DNA of 64,000 nucleotides. Origin: Gossypium raimondii. Its lineage: Eukaryota > Streptophyta > Magnoliopsida > Malvales > Malvaceae. The translations under genes were made by a program, and so were the position numbers. Positions 37,760 to 51,900 of the stretch are shown one piece after another. Position 1 is the first letter of the stretch. Every line of letters starts with the position of its first letter. The notes beneath the pieces are model-generated. The model was not told the origin of the DNA and did not search any database. It worked only from the letters and a program-made list of their open reading frames with translations. Location of the stretch: the NCBI RefSeq assembly GCF_025698545.1, contig NC_068571.1, positions 49,943,733-50,007,732 on the forward strand, written 5' to 3'.

Positions 37760-40091
37760 TGTAACACCCCTTACCCGTATCCGTCGCCGGAATAGGGTGC
37801 GAGGCATTACCAGAACACATACACTTGTAAACGTATTTAACCGTATTATAAAATTTCATCTAAATTAAAACTTTTAAATTTTTAACATGATTTTATAATT
37901 CTTCACAATATATCCTCTAAATATTATATTCATAATAAATAGGGCCTACGAAACCCGATTTATATCCATGCAATTCACAAGTCTTAACAATTCAATGCTT
38001 CATTTCCATTTCATTCAATTCATAATTTCTCATGTTCACAATTCAAATCAATTTCTCAATCCAATATACATTTCAATATCACAAGAATTCTTTTAATTTA
38101 AATCATATCACTAGCAATAGAAATTTCCATTTACTTCTCATACAATTCAATATCATTAAGTTCAATACTAATACGTATTTACCATTTAACTCAACGTTTA
38201 TCGATTACGTCATTCATTAACACATTTATGAAATTCTTAATTTTGCAATGAAAACATCGCTTTAGCTTTTAATTTAGATAAAATCGATCATCATCAATCT
38301 CATAGTAACTATTTGAAATAAAACATTACATCATTTCTAATTCAACATTTATCAGTTATGATCGAATATATGACCGATTTATACACAAGTCATTTATATA
38401 TTCTCCAATTTTCTCCTCATCCTCTCCATTCCACATCCTTAATGTATATAACACACTTAAATAACATTAACTATATTTTCACTATTTACTTATAAGTAAA
38501 TTCAAATTTGTCTATCTGAGTCAGAGTCACTAAATTATTTATATCTTGAGTTACAAAACTCCAAATTAAGATCCGTTAATTTTATCTGAAACTAGACTCA
38601 CATATCTTCTTACCATGAAATTTTCAGAATATTTGACGTAGCCAATAAGTACAGTTTATTCTTTAAATTCTCCCCTGTTTCACTGCTAGACAGTTCTGAC
38701 CCTTCTTCACTAAAAATTAATTATCCCCTCGTACGAGATTTGGATGATGTTTCCGTTTGTTTCTCTTAAAAATAGACTCATTCAGGATTTTAAATATATA
38801 AATTTAAGAACATAATTATTTTTCTTCAATTTTTTATGATTTTCCAAAAAACAGAACAAGGGAACCTGAATTCATTCTAACCTTGTCTCACAAAATTTAT
38901 TATATCTCATAATTTACAATTCCATTACTTACTTCTATGAGAAACTAGACTCAATAAGCTTTAATTTCATATTTTATTCATTCTCTAATTCGACTCCCAC
39001 AATTTTTGGTGATTTTTCAAAGTTAAACTACTGCTGCTGTCCAAAATTGTTTTAGTACAAAATGTTGATTTCCATTTTGCCCTAAATTTCACAGTTCATA
39101 CAATTTAGTCCTTGCTCAATTAACCCCTAAATTAAGCTAATTTTCCTCAATTAGTACTTTACCTAGACATTATGAGTTATTCATAATTATTGAAATTTAG
39201 AATTTCCTCATAAAACCCTAACTTATTTTACTATTAAGTCCCAAACATTCATTTTCTATTCAATTCTTTCAATAAAATCAGCATATAAACAGTTTAAAGC
39301 TCTAATTTCATGCTAAATCATGATATACTTCCAGCACATATTCATAGCAACTTTCAACTTCTTTCATAGAATCAAAAACTAATGAATTCAACAAGTGGGC
39401 CTAGTTGTAAAAGTCACAAAAATACAAAAAATTTCAAGAAATAATCAAGAATTGAACTTACTTGCAGTAAAAATATGAAAAACCAGCTTAAGGAAACCCT
39501 TCTATGGTGTTTTTGCTGATGAGAATGCAGAAAAATAAAAACCACTTGGATCCTAGCTTTATTAAGTAATTTTGCAATATTCCAATTTTGCCCTTAATTC
39601 TCCTTACTTTCTTGTTGATTTCATGCCTTTGCCGTCCAGCCCAAATAGAAATTGGGTCTATTTGCCTTTTAAGCCCTCTTCCTTTTATCATTTAAGCTAT
39701 TTAATCATTTCCCATAATTTTGCATTTGTTACAATTTAGTCCTTTTTGTTCAATTAATTATTGGAACTTTAAAATTTCTTAACAAAACTTTAATACTAAC
39801 TTTTTAAATATTTATGGCTCGGTTTAAAATCTCTGAGGTCTCGATACCTCGTTTTTTCTAATTATTTTAATATTTATTTCTAGTGCACTATTCACTATTT
39901 AAAAATTTTTCTTAACTTCACATTTAACTTATGCTCACTAAATTTATAATATTTTCTACTCATTTTTTGGATTTAGTGATCTCAAATCACCGTTCCGACA
40001 CCCCTGAAAATTCAGGCCATTTCATTTTTCCTCGTCGGATTTGTGGTCCCAAAACCACTGTTCCGACTAGACCCAAAATCGGGCTGTTACA
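37760..40091 (-). mobile_element. Solo LTR of a gypsy retrotransposon, family B
   Basis: On the plus strand it runs TGTAACACCCCTTACCCG ... CAAAATCGGGCTGTTACA. Read in element direction (minus) it begins TGTAACAGCCCGATTTTGGG. A perfect 5-bp duplication TATAT flanks it (37755-37759 and 40092-40096). No internal genes: a 2332-bp solo LTR. It is closely similar to the LTR at 48976-51985 but lacks that copy's hairpin array. Confidence 0.9.
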
Positions 40092-41613
40092 TATATTATA
40101 TAATAAGGTCTTAGGCTTAGGCTCGCTTAGGATGCAAAATAAGCCATGGTGAGATGGAATGTTGAGAGAATATTCTTTTCCACTGCATTGTTTTGATGTT
40201 TGGATAAATAATGGTGAGGTGCAGTTGAAAATTTCAATCTCATTGCTGGTTTTGATTTTGGACCGGAGCTAAAAGCTCTAGTCTATCCACAGTGGGCAGT
40301 AAGCTTTTTTAGTAGACAAAAATGCCCATACTTTTATTTATTATTTTACCATTTTATCCTTGAAAGTTAAACTAATTTCTTTTCCAACCTTATTTGTTTT
40401 CAGATTTGGGAACTTCACAGACGTTTTGTTTTTCATTTGCTGGTTTCTCCCCTCTTTTTTGCTACTGAAATTGAGCAGGAGTTTAGGAATTTTGGAAGAA
40501 TCAAGCCTGACGACGTGTTTATCCGGAACCGCAAGGTAGTCAAAGTTTGGATGCTTTCCTCAAGTTACCAAATGGGAGTCAAAGTTTGAGAAGTATTCTT
40601 GCTATGATTGAAACTATAACATATTATGTGTTTTCTATTCAAATAAGATATTCTGTGTTTTCTATTCACTTCTCAGTTGCTTCAGATTAATGTATATGTA
40701 GGATCTCATATTGTTTGTTACACATCCTTTTAGGTGAATTCATGTTCTTTTTCCTCCTTTGTCAACATAATAACCATTTTATCTCTGTCTATGACTGAAA
40801 CTATAGCATATTCTTAATTCTTATTACAGAGATGGATTTTTGTGCAAAATCATGTAGTTTAATTTTCTGGGCTCTGATTGTCACTTCATCGTATAATGCT
40901 CTGATGTGGTACGAACTTTAGACAAGGTTATGCTTTCAATAGTAACAGAGTCCATTTTGAGGAGTCAAATATGTGTCTTGACATGAAAATTTTAGGGAAA
41001 ACTAATAGCAGAGCCACATAGCAGTTTCGTTTGTGGTTATTCTGAGTTTTCTTTTACTATTGCCTTTATCGTGCGTCCTTAGCCTAAGCTTTCAAAATTT
41101 TCACAGTAATATGTGTTCCATTGCCATAGCTTTCCAATGCATGCTCTTTCCAATGCATGCTCCATTAAGATTAGTCCATGCTCTAGATAGCCCTATGGTA
41201 GTTGGCATTAGAAATCCTAGTTGTGACTGAGTCATTATTAAAATAACTAGAAGTTTGATTCCTGCGAGCTTCTATTTGGATGTTTATTCTGAATGTTTCT
41301 AGGACCCTGTCTGTTTTCCAAACTAAAAGTAATGATGTTACTAAGTATATTCCTTATTCTTTTCTCTGTTTTTCATTTTTTTTGGTAATCATTCTTTTCT
41401 CTCTTTCGATAGTTCTTGTTTCAATTATCCTTTCTATATCCTCGTTATTGTTTACCATGGATCTTTGAGAATTTTTTCTTTAGTGTTCATCTTATGGCTT
41501 TCATCCATTCATGATGTATTATTCTTATTTTTTATGAAACTATATTATTATATCTAATTATATATTTATGGTTTTATGTCAGTTGACATTTAAAATCAAA
41601 ATAATAATAATAG

Positions 41614-42747
41614 ATGGTAAAGACACAAAATTTTGTAGAGGGAGATAGTACCTTAGCAACAAAAGTTGTTTGGGATGATGAGCTGACGTTGATATTTTTT
41701 GAACTTTACGTGAATGAAGTCAATGCTGGTAATAGACCGACAACTCATCTAAACTCAAAAGGATGGGAAAATGTCATTGCTCTTTTTCAAGCAAAAACAC
41801 AAAAAAATTATGGAAAACCTCAATTGAAAAATAAGTAGGATACATTGAAAAAGGAATGGAGGTTATGGGGGAACTTGCTTAAGGAATCTACGGGTATTGG
41901 ATGGTGTCCATCTAAAAAGACGGTCGATGCTACCGAAGAATGGTGGGCTGAAAAAATACAGGTTAGTGTTAAATTTATCATTATTTTAATACATAAAGTT
42001 TATTGAAATTAATAATTTACAATTATAAAAATCTTAGTATAACATTTAACATTTAACATGTCATGTAGGAAAATATTGATTTTAAAGGATTTAAGAAGAA
42101 ATGAATTGAACCATGATTGAATGAGTTAATGTGGCATATGTTTGGTGGCATTGTAGCCACTGGAGAGAATGCATGGGCACCTTCATCTGGTGTTATTCCA
42201 AGTTGGGTTCATATGGGAGATGATACACCTAATGAGGGATTTGGTGATTCAGATGAACATAGTAATGAGAATGAAGGTATTCCTCCTAATGAGGTGCCAT
42301 CAAACCCTTCTCATGAAACTCCTAATCGAAGAAAGCAAACACTTAGGGTTGTACATGGTAAAGGAAAAAAATCAAGTTCAAGTAGAAAAATCATCAAGAA
42401 ATACATTAACTATTCATATTGAGAAATTGTGTGAGAGTATGGCTAGTCCAAGGAAGTCAGTGAATGAAATTATTTTTCCTCACTCTCAATATACTATTTC
42501 AAATGCAATGGATGCTTTGTGTGTGTTAGGAGATGAAATTCCAAAAAAAGATGAACTGTACTATTTTGCCATCAAAATGTTCCAAATACCGGTGAGGTGA
42601 GAAGTGTTTTTGAACTTAGATCCAGATGATAGGGCTTGGTGGCTTCGACGTGAGTATGCTGAACAAAATCTAATTGCATCATTTTCATCCTTGGTAGCAA
42701 CATTCTCATTTCCCTTCCAACTATACCATCAACCACCTCCACCATAA
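41614..42747 (+). pseudogene. Harbinger MYB/SANT-like DNA-binding protein (broken)
   Basis: An N-terminal Myb/SANT-like domain (VVWDDELTLIFFELYVNEV..GWENVIALFQ..) starts at 41614. It is cut by TAG at 41836-41838, after KNK, but the homology continues (DTLKKEWRLW..GWCPSKKTVDATEEWWAEKI) to a splice donor near 41960. The next exon (about 42069 on) holds an acidic middle and a tail ending PFQLYHQPPPP. Further breaks are TGA near 42101-42115, a frame change near 42370-42420 and TGA at 42598-42600. In this superfamily the protein partners the nuclease and binds the transposon ends. Confidence 0.78.
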
Positions 42748-42917
42748 GCTCATTAGAATTATTATTGTAATATAACTATACTACTTTTTTATATGTAAAA
42801 CTAATGTATGATATTTTTATGATTGGTGTTTTTATGTTATGCTTTTAATCAAGTTTCTATGTTGTATAGAATGTCACGAAATATTAATTTATTTTCAATT
42901 GATTACTTTTTCAGGTT

Positions 42918-44359
42918 ATGGATGAATTTAACAATATGTATAATAGTTTTGATATGAATTATGATACCCCTGAATTAAGTGAAGAAGCTCAACGAAGAAT
43001 AGCCACAATTGTTACCCAAGTTGAGCACAACAATTATCATGAAGAGGAAGAATATGTGTTGAGCAGTGTATTGGTACACCATGAAACTTATTTCACTATG
43101 CAACTGCGTATGGATTTAAATTATGCAGGTCAAATGTGGGTGGACAAAGTATTAAATGAGCATGATGATCGTTGCATGAATAGTTTTAGGATGCCAAAAA
43201 ATATATTTTACAGCTTGTTGCATGATTTGCAAACAAATTTTGGCTTAAAGCATAGGAAAGTATTGGCGATGGAGAAGTTAGCATTATCATTGTACATTCT
43301 TGGAAATAGAGAATCAAATACAAATGCAACAGAACAATTTCAACGATCTGGGAAAACTATTAGTCGAATTTTTACTGATATGTTGCATATATTTGCTCGA
43401 ATGGGAATAGACACGATTAAACCCACTGAAGGTCAATTCGAGGAAGTACCGAACCATATTCGACATGATACAAGATATTGACCTTACTTTAAGGTAAAAT
43501 TTACACAATCTTTATATTTTTAAAATATAAATTATTTCTAACTTTTATCTCATTACTTGTATTTATTTTAAAGGATTGTATTGGGGCCATAGATGGAACA
43601 CACATAAAAGCACGCATTTCGCCTTCTTGTCAAATACTTTATATTGGACGGAAAGGTGAACCAACTCAAAATATTATGGTAGTTTGTGACTTCAACATGT
43701 GTTTTATTTTTGCATTTCCTGGTTGGGAAGAAACAACACGTGATAGTAGAATTTTTTTGCAAGCACTTAGAAAACAAGAGTTAAAGTTTCCACACCCTCT
43801 ACCAGGTTGAACTTTAATTTTTTAATTAATTTTTACATAAAAAATATTAAAATTTTTAATTTATTTTTAAACTTGATATTATGTTTTACTTTTTTGTAGG
43901 AAAATATTATCTTGTGGATTCAGGATATCCACAAATGGCAGATTTTCTAGGTCTATATAGGGGGGAACGATATCATTTACATGATTTTCGTCGAGGTAAT
44001 CATCAAGTATTTGGAAAAACAGAAATCTTTAATCATGCCCATTCTTCATTACGCTCTGTGATTGAACGAATATTTGGATTGTGGAAAAAAAATGGCCAAT
44101 ATTAAGAGATATTTCAAGTTATTCATTCAACAAGCAAGTTTTAATAGTTATTGCAACAGTGGTTTTGCATAATTACATTCGAAGACATGCTTGGTCAAAT
44201 GATGAGGATTTTCGAGAATTTGATAATGTACCCGACATTCCAGTCTCTTCAAGCCATTTTGATAGAGGTGAATCAAGTTCTTCTAACAGAGAAAGTGACC
44301 TTGAAATCACGATGTTAAGGGAAACCATTGCAACTAGTTTAATGAATCCATATTTTTAA
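42918..44359 (+). pseudogene. Harbinger transposase (HARBI1-like DDE nuclease), two lesions
   Basis: Exons: 42918 to about 43494, 43574 to about 43807, and from about 43900 to 44359. All three catalytic acids are present: D in AIDGTHIKA, D in YLVDSGYP and E in SVIERIFG. Two lesions are visible. A TGA at 43479-43481 sits where relatives have tryptophan (HDTRY-stop-PYFK). A frame change in the run of eight A at about 44085-44093 splits GLWKK from WPILRDISS. Otherwise the protein is complete to its C-terminus (VVLHNYIRRH..). It cuts and joins DNA at TTA targets in this superfamily. With so few lesions, inactivation looks recent compared with the LINE. Confidence 0.88.
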
Positions 44360-44888
44360 AAACATTTTGTATCATAACCTAATTTCTAGTAATAATAAAA
44401 CTTGCTACGTCTTATGTTACTATATTTTTTTATTTAAAATCATCCGTTTAGATACTTCAAAATTTGATCCAAGTATAATGTTACTATTTGTGAAAATAAT
44501 ATTTATCATTTTATAAAAAAATTTAACTATAAAATTAAAAATAATTATCATTTTATCTAATAAATAATTTAAATTGATTATATAATTCATTAAAATATTG
44601 GAAGATACATTTTAATATTTTATTAAATGAATTTATAAATTCACATATTTTAATAATTTTAAAAAAGTAAAATAGTTTAAAAAATTTCTATTATATATCA
44701 ATTCTAGTCTGATGTCATTAATAGTCATTTTTTATTCTCACCTCACCGGTCCAAACACACACTCCACCATTGTTTCTAATCTCACCACTACAGTATCCAA
44801 TCTCACTGCTACTGTAACTAATCTCACCGCCTCAGCTGTTTTTAATTTCACCGGAGGTAAACACACCACCCATCCAAACTAAGGCTTA

Positions 44889-45591
44889 GTTTGACTCAAC
44901 TTTTAGTTAGACGTAATGGAAACATGTAATCACATTTCAAATCAAATACAACTATTAATTATATTTCTTTTAAAAAATATTAATATCTACAAAAATACTC
45001 GCAAATTTTAAAATTATGAACTATTCGTGCATGGATAGGGAAGAAAGCTATATATTATGTTTCAAATAATTTATACATATAGTAAATCCGTGTATGGGAA
45101 ATCTATGTAATACATAGTAATCTTTTAAAAATTATTTACCTCTTACAATATAAATTCAGATTTAAGTTAAAACATTCAGAATAATTAGTTTTAGAATGCT
45201 ACTTTATATTAATGTTGTAACAATATTTTTGAATTAGATTGACAAAACAACCATTCTCGATTATATTTTACTAAAATTCTCAACTAAAATTTATTGCATA
45301 CATTTTATTTTTTTAAATATTATTTTATACTTTAAAGTTAAGTATATATTTTTAAATATTACATTGATATTTCTAATTAATATGCTGTTATTTAAATAAT
45401 AATTTTATAAAATACAATAATAATTCGTGGATCACATTAGATAGAAAACTAATTAAAATTATTCTACTATTAATGCATCATATGATAATCCATTAATAAA
45501 TCTCAATTTGAAAGAAAAAGAAAATCTTTTGGTTCCATATCACATTACAACTTTAAAAAAATTAAAAATAAAAATTAACATATTATTTAGT
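44889..45591. other. AT-rich spacer between the Harbinger element and the gypsy fragment
   Basis: AT-rich and noncoding. The gag homology to its right stops abruptly at about 45592, so a deletion or insertion border lies here. Confidence 0.55.
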
Positions 45592-46282
45592 CCTCATTCA
45601 ACCCATCTTCAGATCGTTTACACATTATAGCTTCAGTCGAAACACACTCTCGGGCATATTTGCTGAGTCTCACAAATTCCCGCTCGTATTCAGTGACAGT
45701 CTTGCGACCCTGTTTCAGTTCAAGAAATTCTTTATGTTTCTGATCAATGAATCTCTGACTGATATATTTCTTGCGGAACTTAATCTGAAAGAATTCCCAG
45801 GTGACCCGTTTTTTCGGCACAACCGACTCTAAAGTGTTCCACCAATGATAGGCAGAATCGCGTAACAAAGACATGGCACATTTCAAACACTAGTCGGGCG
45901 TACATGACAATTCTTCAAATACACGGATAGTGTTATCGAGCCAAAATTCAGCCCGCTCAGCTTCATCATTAACTGTGGCCCTGAATTCTTCTGCCCCGTA
46001 TTTTCTAATTTTATCAACAGGGGGCCTACTTAATCTCATCGGATCAACCATCGGAGGTATCACTGGTATCGGGGACGAATTATTCTGAAATGGGGGTTAT
46101 TGTACAGCCGGATTGGTTTGAATATATTGCATAAACCAATCATTCATCATTTGGTAGAAGGCTTGCTTTGCCTCCCCCTCTTGGCTACTCGAGGTAGGCC
46201 GGGAATCAACTGACACTGCCCCTTGCATAGGAGCAGGCGCTATACTCTCAACGTCATCAGCTACAGCTCGATCGGGATCCAT
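45592..46282 (-). pseudogene. Gypsy retrotransposon gag fragment
   Basis: Minus-strand open frames at 46282-46097 (MDPDRAVADD..) and 45886-45587 (SLLRDSAYHWWNTLE..KFRKKYISQRFIDQK..FLELKQG..TVTEYEREF) make up the retrotransposon gag domain of plant Ty3/gypsy elements. A TAA after NPAVQ and a TAG just before LKCAMSLLR break the frame. Homology ends at GLNED, so the rest of gag and all of pol (protease, reverse transcriptase, integrase) are missing. It sits in the proper place behind the primer-binding site of the LTR at 46420. Confidence 0.85.
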
Positions 46283-46400
46283 TACTATACGAAAATATAT
46301 TTTCAGATGTCAGAAGTCATTACACTATCGGAATACAAAATATGACATGTATAGCTAGACTCACACGTACTACGATAGTCCTAGAATCGATTAAACCGTA

Positions 46401-46412
46401 GCTCTGATACCA
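46401..46412 (-). other. Primer-binding site, initiator Met tRNA type
   Basis: The minus strand reads TGGTATCAGAGC, complementary to the 3' end of plant initiator tRNA-Met, seven bases after the LTR end at 46420. It fixes the direction of the gypsy element and marks the LTR as its 5' LTR. Confidence 0.9.
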
Positions 46413-48975
46413 ATTAAAATGTAACACCCCGAACCCGTGTTCGTCGTCAGATTAGGGTTAAGAGGCATTACTAATCAAAACACAACTCAGGACAAACATT
46501 CAGTATAAATCAATAATTTTTAACAGTCACATTTAACATTCTAAATTCTATATTAATATAAGCATAATTTATAAATTCTACTTTAACCATTTACAACAAA
46601 GCATAACATTTCAATCCAACTAAACCATAAGAAAATCAGTGATTCTCGTATAGCTATTCATTACATATATTGTACATCAAAGTACAACCTTCAAAATATT
46701 ATCCAGCCTATACATGCCATAAGCTAAAATCTAAACATTTCATTACCGAGATAGTAGATAGAGTGATGATTTTTCTGATGATCCCCGAGCTTGTAGCTTG
46801 ATCTTTAAATCTATAAAACAAGAGGACATAAACAAATAAAGTAAGCTTTTATAACTTAGTAAGTCTATAGCATAACTAAATATTTATATAAAAAGAACAT
46901 AACTCTTTAGTTTATTACACTAAGATTTCAATTAACACAATTAACTAATATTCATACATTTCTTGAACTCGGACCATTTATTTATGGTCAAATATGTGTA
47001 CCTATCGAATGCAAACAAATGAATATATATAATTGAGCAAATATATATTTGCCATACACATATCATAACCGATTGTATAAGTATACTCATAATAAACTTA
47101 AACCAAATACAAATCGATGTATATGAAAGAATGCAACCATTTCCATCAAATTCTTATACATACAGATATACACATCTCGAGTGCATATGTAGTTACTTAT
47201 CAAATATATATTTATATACTAAATACTCATACATACACATTTATCAACTACATAATCCAAAAGCATGCATGTATATTCTGTTATTGCATAGATCGAATAT
47301 CTATATAACTTCATTAAACACACTTAGCCGAATGTATATATATACCAATTAAGAATGACCAAAATCATGTAATTGTATACTTAATCACATACTAAAAAAA
47401 AACAGATTCACCGGCGCTTAGCCTGCTAGGCTTGAAGCCTGATTCAGTACACTGGAACTTAGCCTGCTAGACATATAGTCTGAAATTGTTTCACCGGCAT
47501 TAAGTCTGCTAAGCGCTAAGCCTGAAAATCTCAATTTCACATATACAGAATAATTTCTCAAATATTATTAACAGCAAACACATATTCACCGTAGTCCATG
47601 CTCAAACATAAATGAGTTTGTAAATCATATTTTCAATCCAATTCAAGTACTTATAAGCTTATAATCATATAAATATATATTCGAACCTCACTTATAAAAC
47701 ATAAGCTTTTATGTCTTTAATTCAATCTAAGAACTTGTATACAAATATACATATAGATATATTCAAACTCCCATATACATATTTAACATTCATACCTTTA
47801 AATAAAAATTAAAGCCTATACAAGTATGTTTATTTATATTCGAACCTATATGAATTATATATATACACATTCTTGCCTTTACCTAAGTTCACAACTTATT
47901 CATGTATATATAAATATACTTAACTAAATTTAATACAAATAATTTACATGTACTTATGTATACACACCTATTCGAACATAACATATATATATATTTATAT
48001 ATATAATTTTATATCTAAGCTCAATATGAAAACATATTTATGTACATCCATGCATATTCAAAACTATACATACATGCTTAACATTCATATCTTATAATAT
48101 AATCAATACTTAATTTTATATATATATATATAAATGTTCCATCTCACATATAATCACCTTATTTAAAAATTACCTATACAATTACAATATACATATCATT
48201 AATCAAACCCAAAGTTTTTACATATATATTGTAATACCCGATTTTGGCCCGGGTAAAAGGCCCAAAGTATAAACAAGCCCATAAGGGCCCAAACCAAAAT
48301 GAAATGAATGCCCAAAGCTCAGAGGCCCAAATCAGTTGCAGAAATCCTAGGGTTTCTGAAGAAATCTTTGCGCCGCAACCATGCTCTCCAAGCAGCCAAG
48401 AGCCGAATCTTCATACCTGCACGAAAATGGAAACAAACAGTATATGGAAATAAAGTCAGAGATTTGCAAATCAAATCAAAAGAAAACAGATATTGTTTCC
48501 TCTTTTAATTCTTTTTCATTCGGCTATATAAAGCCATAGACAATATTGTAAAGGGATCTGGATTTTCGAAATCAATAAAAAAGCACAATTTTTTTAAACA
48601 CAAAGGGAGAATCAATCAAAACTCGAAAGGTTGATATTTTATTTTATTTTTGCATCGATTACTTCTCCGTTTTCTTCTATTTTTTATTATTTTTTTACTT
48701 TACTAAAGCACGATAAAATGAAGAGTGAGGAACTTACCTTCGTTTTCCTTTGAAACGCCGTTGGAAGATCGAGGGAGCCACCCCCGAGGATCGGTGGCCG
48801 GAAGCCGAAAGGTTTTCGCGATTTCTTCGCGTTTTCTGCTGGATTTTGGGTATTTTGAGCCCAGATCTGGGCTTGGGAAGGTCTAGAAAGCCGAAAGGGG
48901 TCATTTTTCCCTTTTTCGGCCACCGCAGAGGGTGGTGCCGGCGCCGGAGAACGGCGGCCGGCGCGGTGGCCGGTG

Positions 48976-51900
48976 TGTAACACCCCTTAACCGTATCCAA
49001 CACCGGAATAGGGTACGAGGCATTACCAAAACACATACACTTGTAAACGTATTTAACCGAGTTATAAAATTTCATCAAAATTAAAACTTTCAAAATAATT
49101 AACATGTTTCTATAACTTTTCACAATATATCCTCAAAATATTATAATCATAATAATTAGGGCCTGCGAGACCCGATACATACTCATGCAATTTAATGCTT
49201 CATTTCCATTTCATTCAATTCGCAATTTCTCATGCTCATAATTTAAATCATATCACTAGCAATTTCCATTTAATTCACGTACAATTCAATGACATCAAAT
49301 TCAAAACTAATACGTATTTACCATTTAACTCAATGTTTATTGATTATACCATTCAATAACACATTTATGAAATTCTCAATTTAGCAATGAAAATATCACT
49401 TTAGTTTGAATAACAACATCGTCTCCGATATAAATACACTACCACTTATCCATTTACTTTAATTCTTTCGGGCCCATTTGTCACTTACCATCCTTAATCA
49501 AATTAGGGAGCAGTCACGGAAAATTGAGTACTTCACTTTCACTTTGCCATAGTATAACTATGGTCTTACGTATGATCACTTATCACTTGTCCCCGATCGG
49601 ATAAGTGTAGCCACCTATCACTTTGTTTACGATCGGATAAGTGTAGCCACTTATCACTTTGTTTCTTGATCGGATAAGTGTAGCCACTTATCACTTTGTT
49701 TCTTGATCAGATAAGTGTAGCCACTTATCACTTTGTTTCTTGATCGATAAGTGTAGCCACTTATCACTTTGTCTCTTGATCAGATAAGTGTAGCTAAAGC
49801 TATTACTTATCACTTTGTCTCTTGATCAGATAAGTATAGCCGAAGCTATCACTTATCACTTTTCACTTGTCACTTGATCAGATAAGTGTAGCCGAAGCTA
49901 TCACTTATCACTTTCCACTTTCCACTTGTCACTTGATCGGATAAGTGTAGTGAAGCTATCACTTATCACTTTGTCACTTGATCGAAGTACTCAAATCCGG
50001 CGTCCGCTCAATTTGATCATTTATTCATATATCAGGCTTACCAACATGTGTTAATTCATAAACCATTCATGGTATTATTTCATGCCAAATCATATACTGA
50101 ATATACCATACACACATACTATGAAACTTTATTTTCACACATGAGCTTAAACCATGACCAATAATGCACAAAATAAGCATCATTCATATTTCATCGTTTA
50201 TGAGTTATAATCAAACATATGACCATTTATACACGAATCATTCATATATTTCCCAATTTTCCTCCTCCTCCTCTCCATTCCACATCCTTAATGTGTATAA
50301 CACACTTAAACAACATTAACCATAATTTCAATATTCACTAACATGTATATTCAAAGCTGTTTATCCGAGTCAGAGTCACTAAATTATTTTTATCTGGAGG
50401 TACAGAGCTCCAAATTAAGATCTGTTAATTTTCCCTGAAACTAGACTCACATATCTTCATACCATAAAATTTTCATAATTTTTGGTTCAGCCAAATAGTA
50501 CAGTTTATTCTTTAAAGTTTCCCTGTTTCGCTGTCTGACAGTTCCGACCACTCTTCACTAAAAATTAATTATCTCATTGTACAGAATTCGGATGATGTTT
50601 TAGCTTGTTTCTTCTAAAATAGACTCATTAAGGATTCTAACCATATAAACTATAACTCATAATCATTTTTTTCAATTTTAATGATTTTCCAAAGTCAGAA
50701 CAGGGAACCCGAATTCATTCTGACCTTGTCTCACAAAATCTATTATATCTCATGATTTACAATTCCATTGCTTACATCATTTCTTTTATAAGAAACTAGA
50801 CTCAATAAGCTTTAGTTTCATATTTTATTCATCCTCTAATTCAATCTCTACAATTTTGGTGATTTTTCAAAGTTACACTACTGCTGCTGTCCAAAACTGC
50901 TTTAGTGCAAAATGTTGATTTCCATTTTGCCCCAAATTTCACAGTTTATACAATTCGGTCCTTTCTCAATTAACCCCTCAATTAATCTAATTTTCTCAAT
51001 TAGTACTTTACTAGACATTATAAGTTGTTACACAACTATTGAAATTCAGAATTTCCACATATAACTCTATCTTCAAACTCTTTTACTATTAGGTCCCAAA
51101 CATTCACTTTCTATTCAATTCTTTCAATAAAATCAGCATATGAACAATTTAAAGCTCTAATTTCATGCTAAATCATCATATACTTCCAGCACATATTCAT
51201 ATCAACTTTCAACTTCTTTCATAAAATCAAAAACTAATGAATTTAACAAGTGGGCCTAGTTGTAAAAGTCATAAAAATACAAAAATTTCAAGAAATAGTC
51301 AAGAATTGAACTTACTTGTAATAAAAATATGAAGAACCAGCTTGAAGAAGCCCTTCCATGGTGTTTTAGGTGATGAGAATTCAGAAAAATGAAGAGAAAT
51401 CTAGATAATTCCACTTGGGTCCTAACTTTATTAAGCAAATTTTGCAATTTTCCAATTTTGCCCTTAATTCTCCTTACTTTCTTGCTGATTTCATGCCTCT
51501 GCCGTCCAGCCCAAATAGACCTTGGGTCTATTTGTCTTTAAGCCCTCTTCCTTTTATCATTTAAGCTATTTAATCATTTCCCAAAATTTTGCATTTGTTA
51601 CAATTTAGTCCTTTTTGTTCAATTAATTATCGGAACTTTAAAATTTCTTAACGAAACTTTAATACTAACTTTTTAACACTCCATAAATATTTATAAAAAT
51701 ATTTATGGCTCAGTTTAAAATCCCCGAGGTCTTGATACCTCATTTCGATTCTAATTATTTTAATATTTATTTCTAGTGCACTATTCACTATTTCAAAAAT
51801 TTTCCTAACTTCATATTTAACTTATACTTACTAAATTAATAATATTTTCTACCCATTTGTCGAATTTAGTGATCTCGAATCACCGTTCCGACACCTCTGA

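Larger units (their letters stand above)
40120..44885 (+). mobile_element. PIF/Harbinger DNA transposon, nearly complete but damaged
   Basis: Carries the two genes of this superfamily in the same direction: a MYB/SANT-like DNA-binding protein and a DDE nuclease. Candidate ends are GGCTCGCTTAGGATG at 40120 and the complement of GCCTTAGTTTGGATG at 44885, flanked by TTA on both sides (40117-40119 and 44886-44888), the usual target of PIF elements. The inverted repeat is poor (about 10 of 15), so the borders are tentative. The gene content is clear. Confidence 0.72.

Noticed and set aside
48687..49123. Proline/arginine-rich frames at 48.7-49.1 kb
   Set aside because: One crosses the border of the nested LTR at 48976, so it joins two unrelated insertions; not a gene.
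49574..49984. CRISPR-like array
   Set aside because: Units are directly adjacent with no unique spacers, and the DNA is a plant LTR; it is a tandem hairpin repeat.
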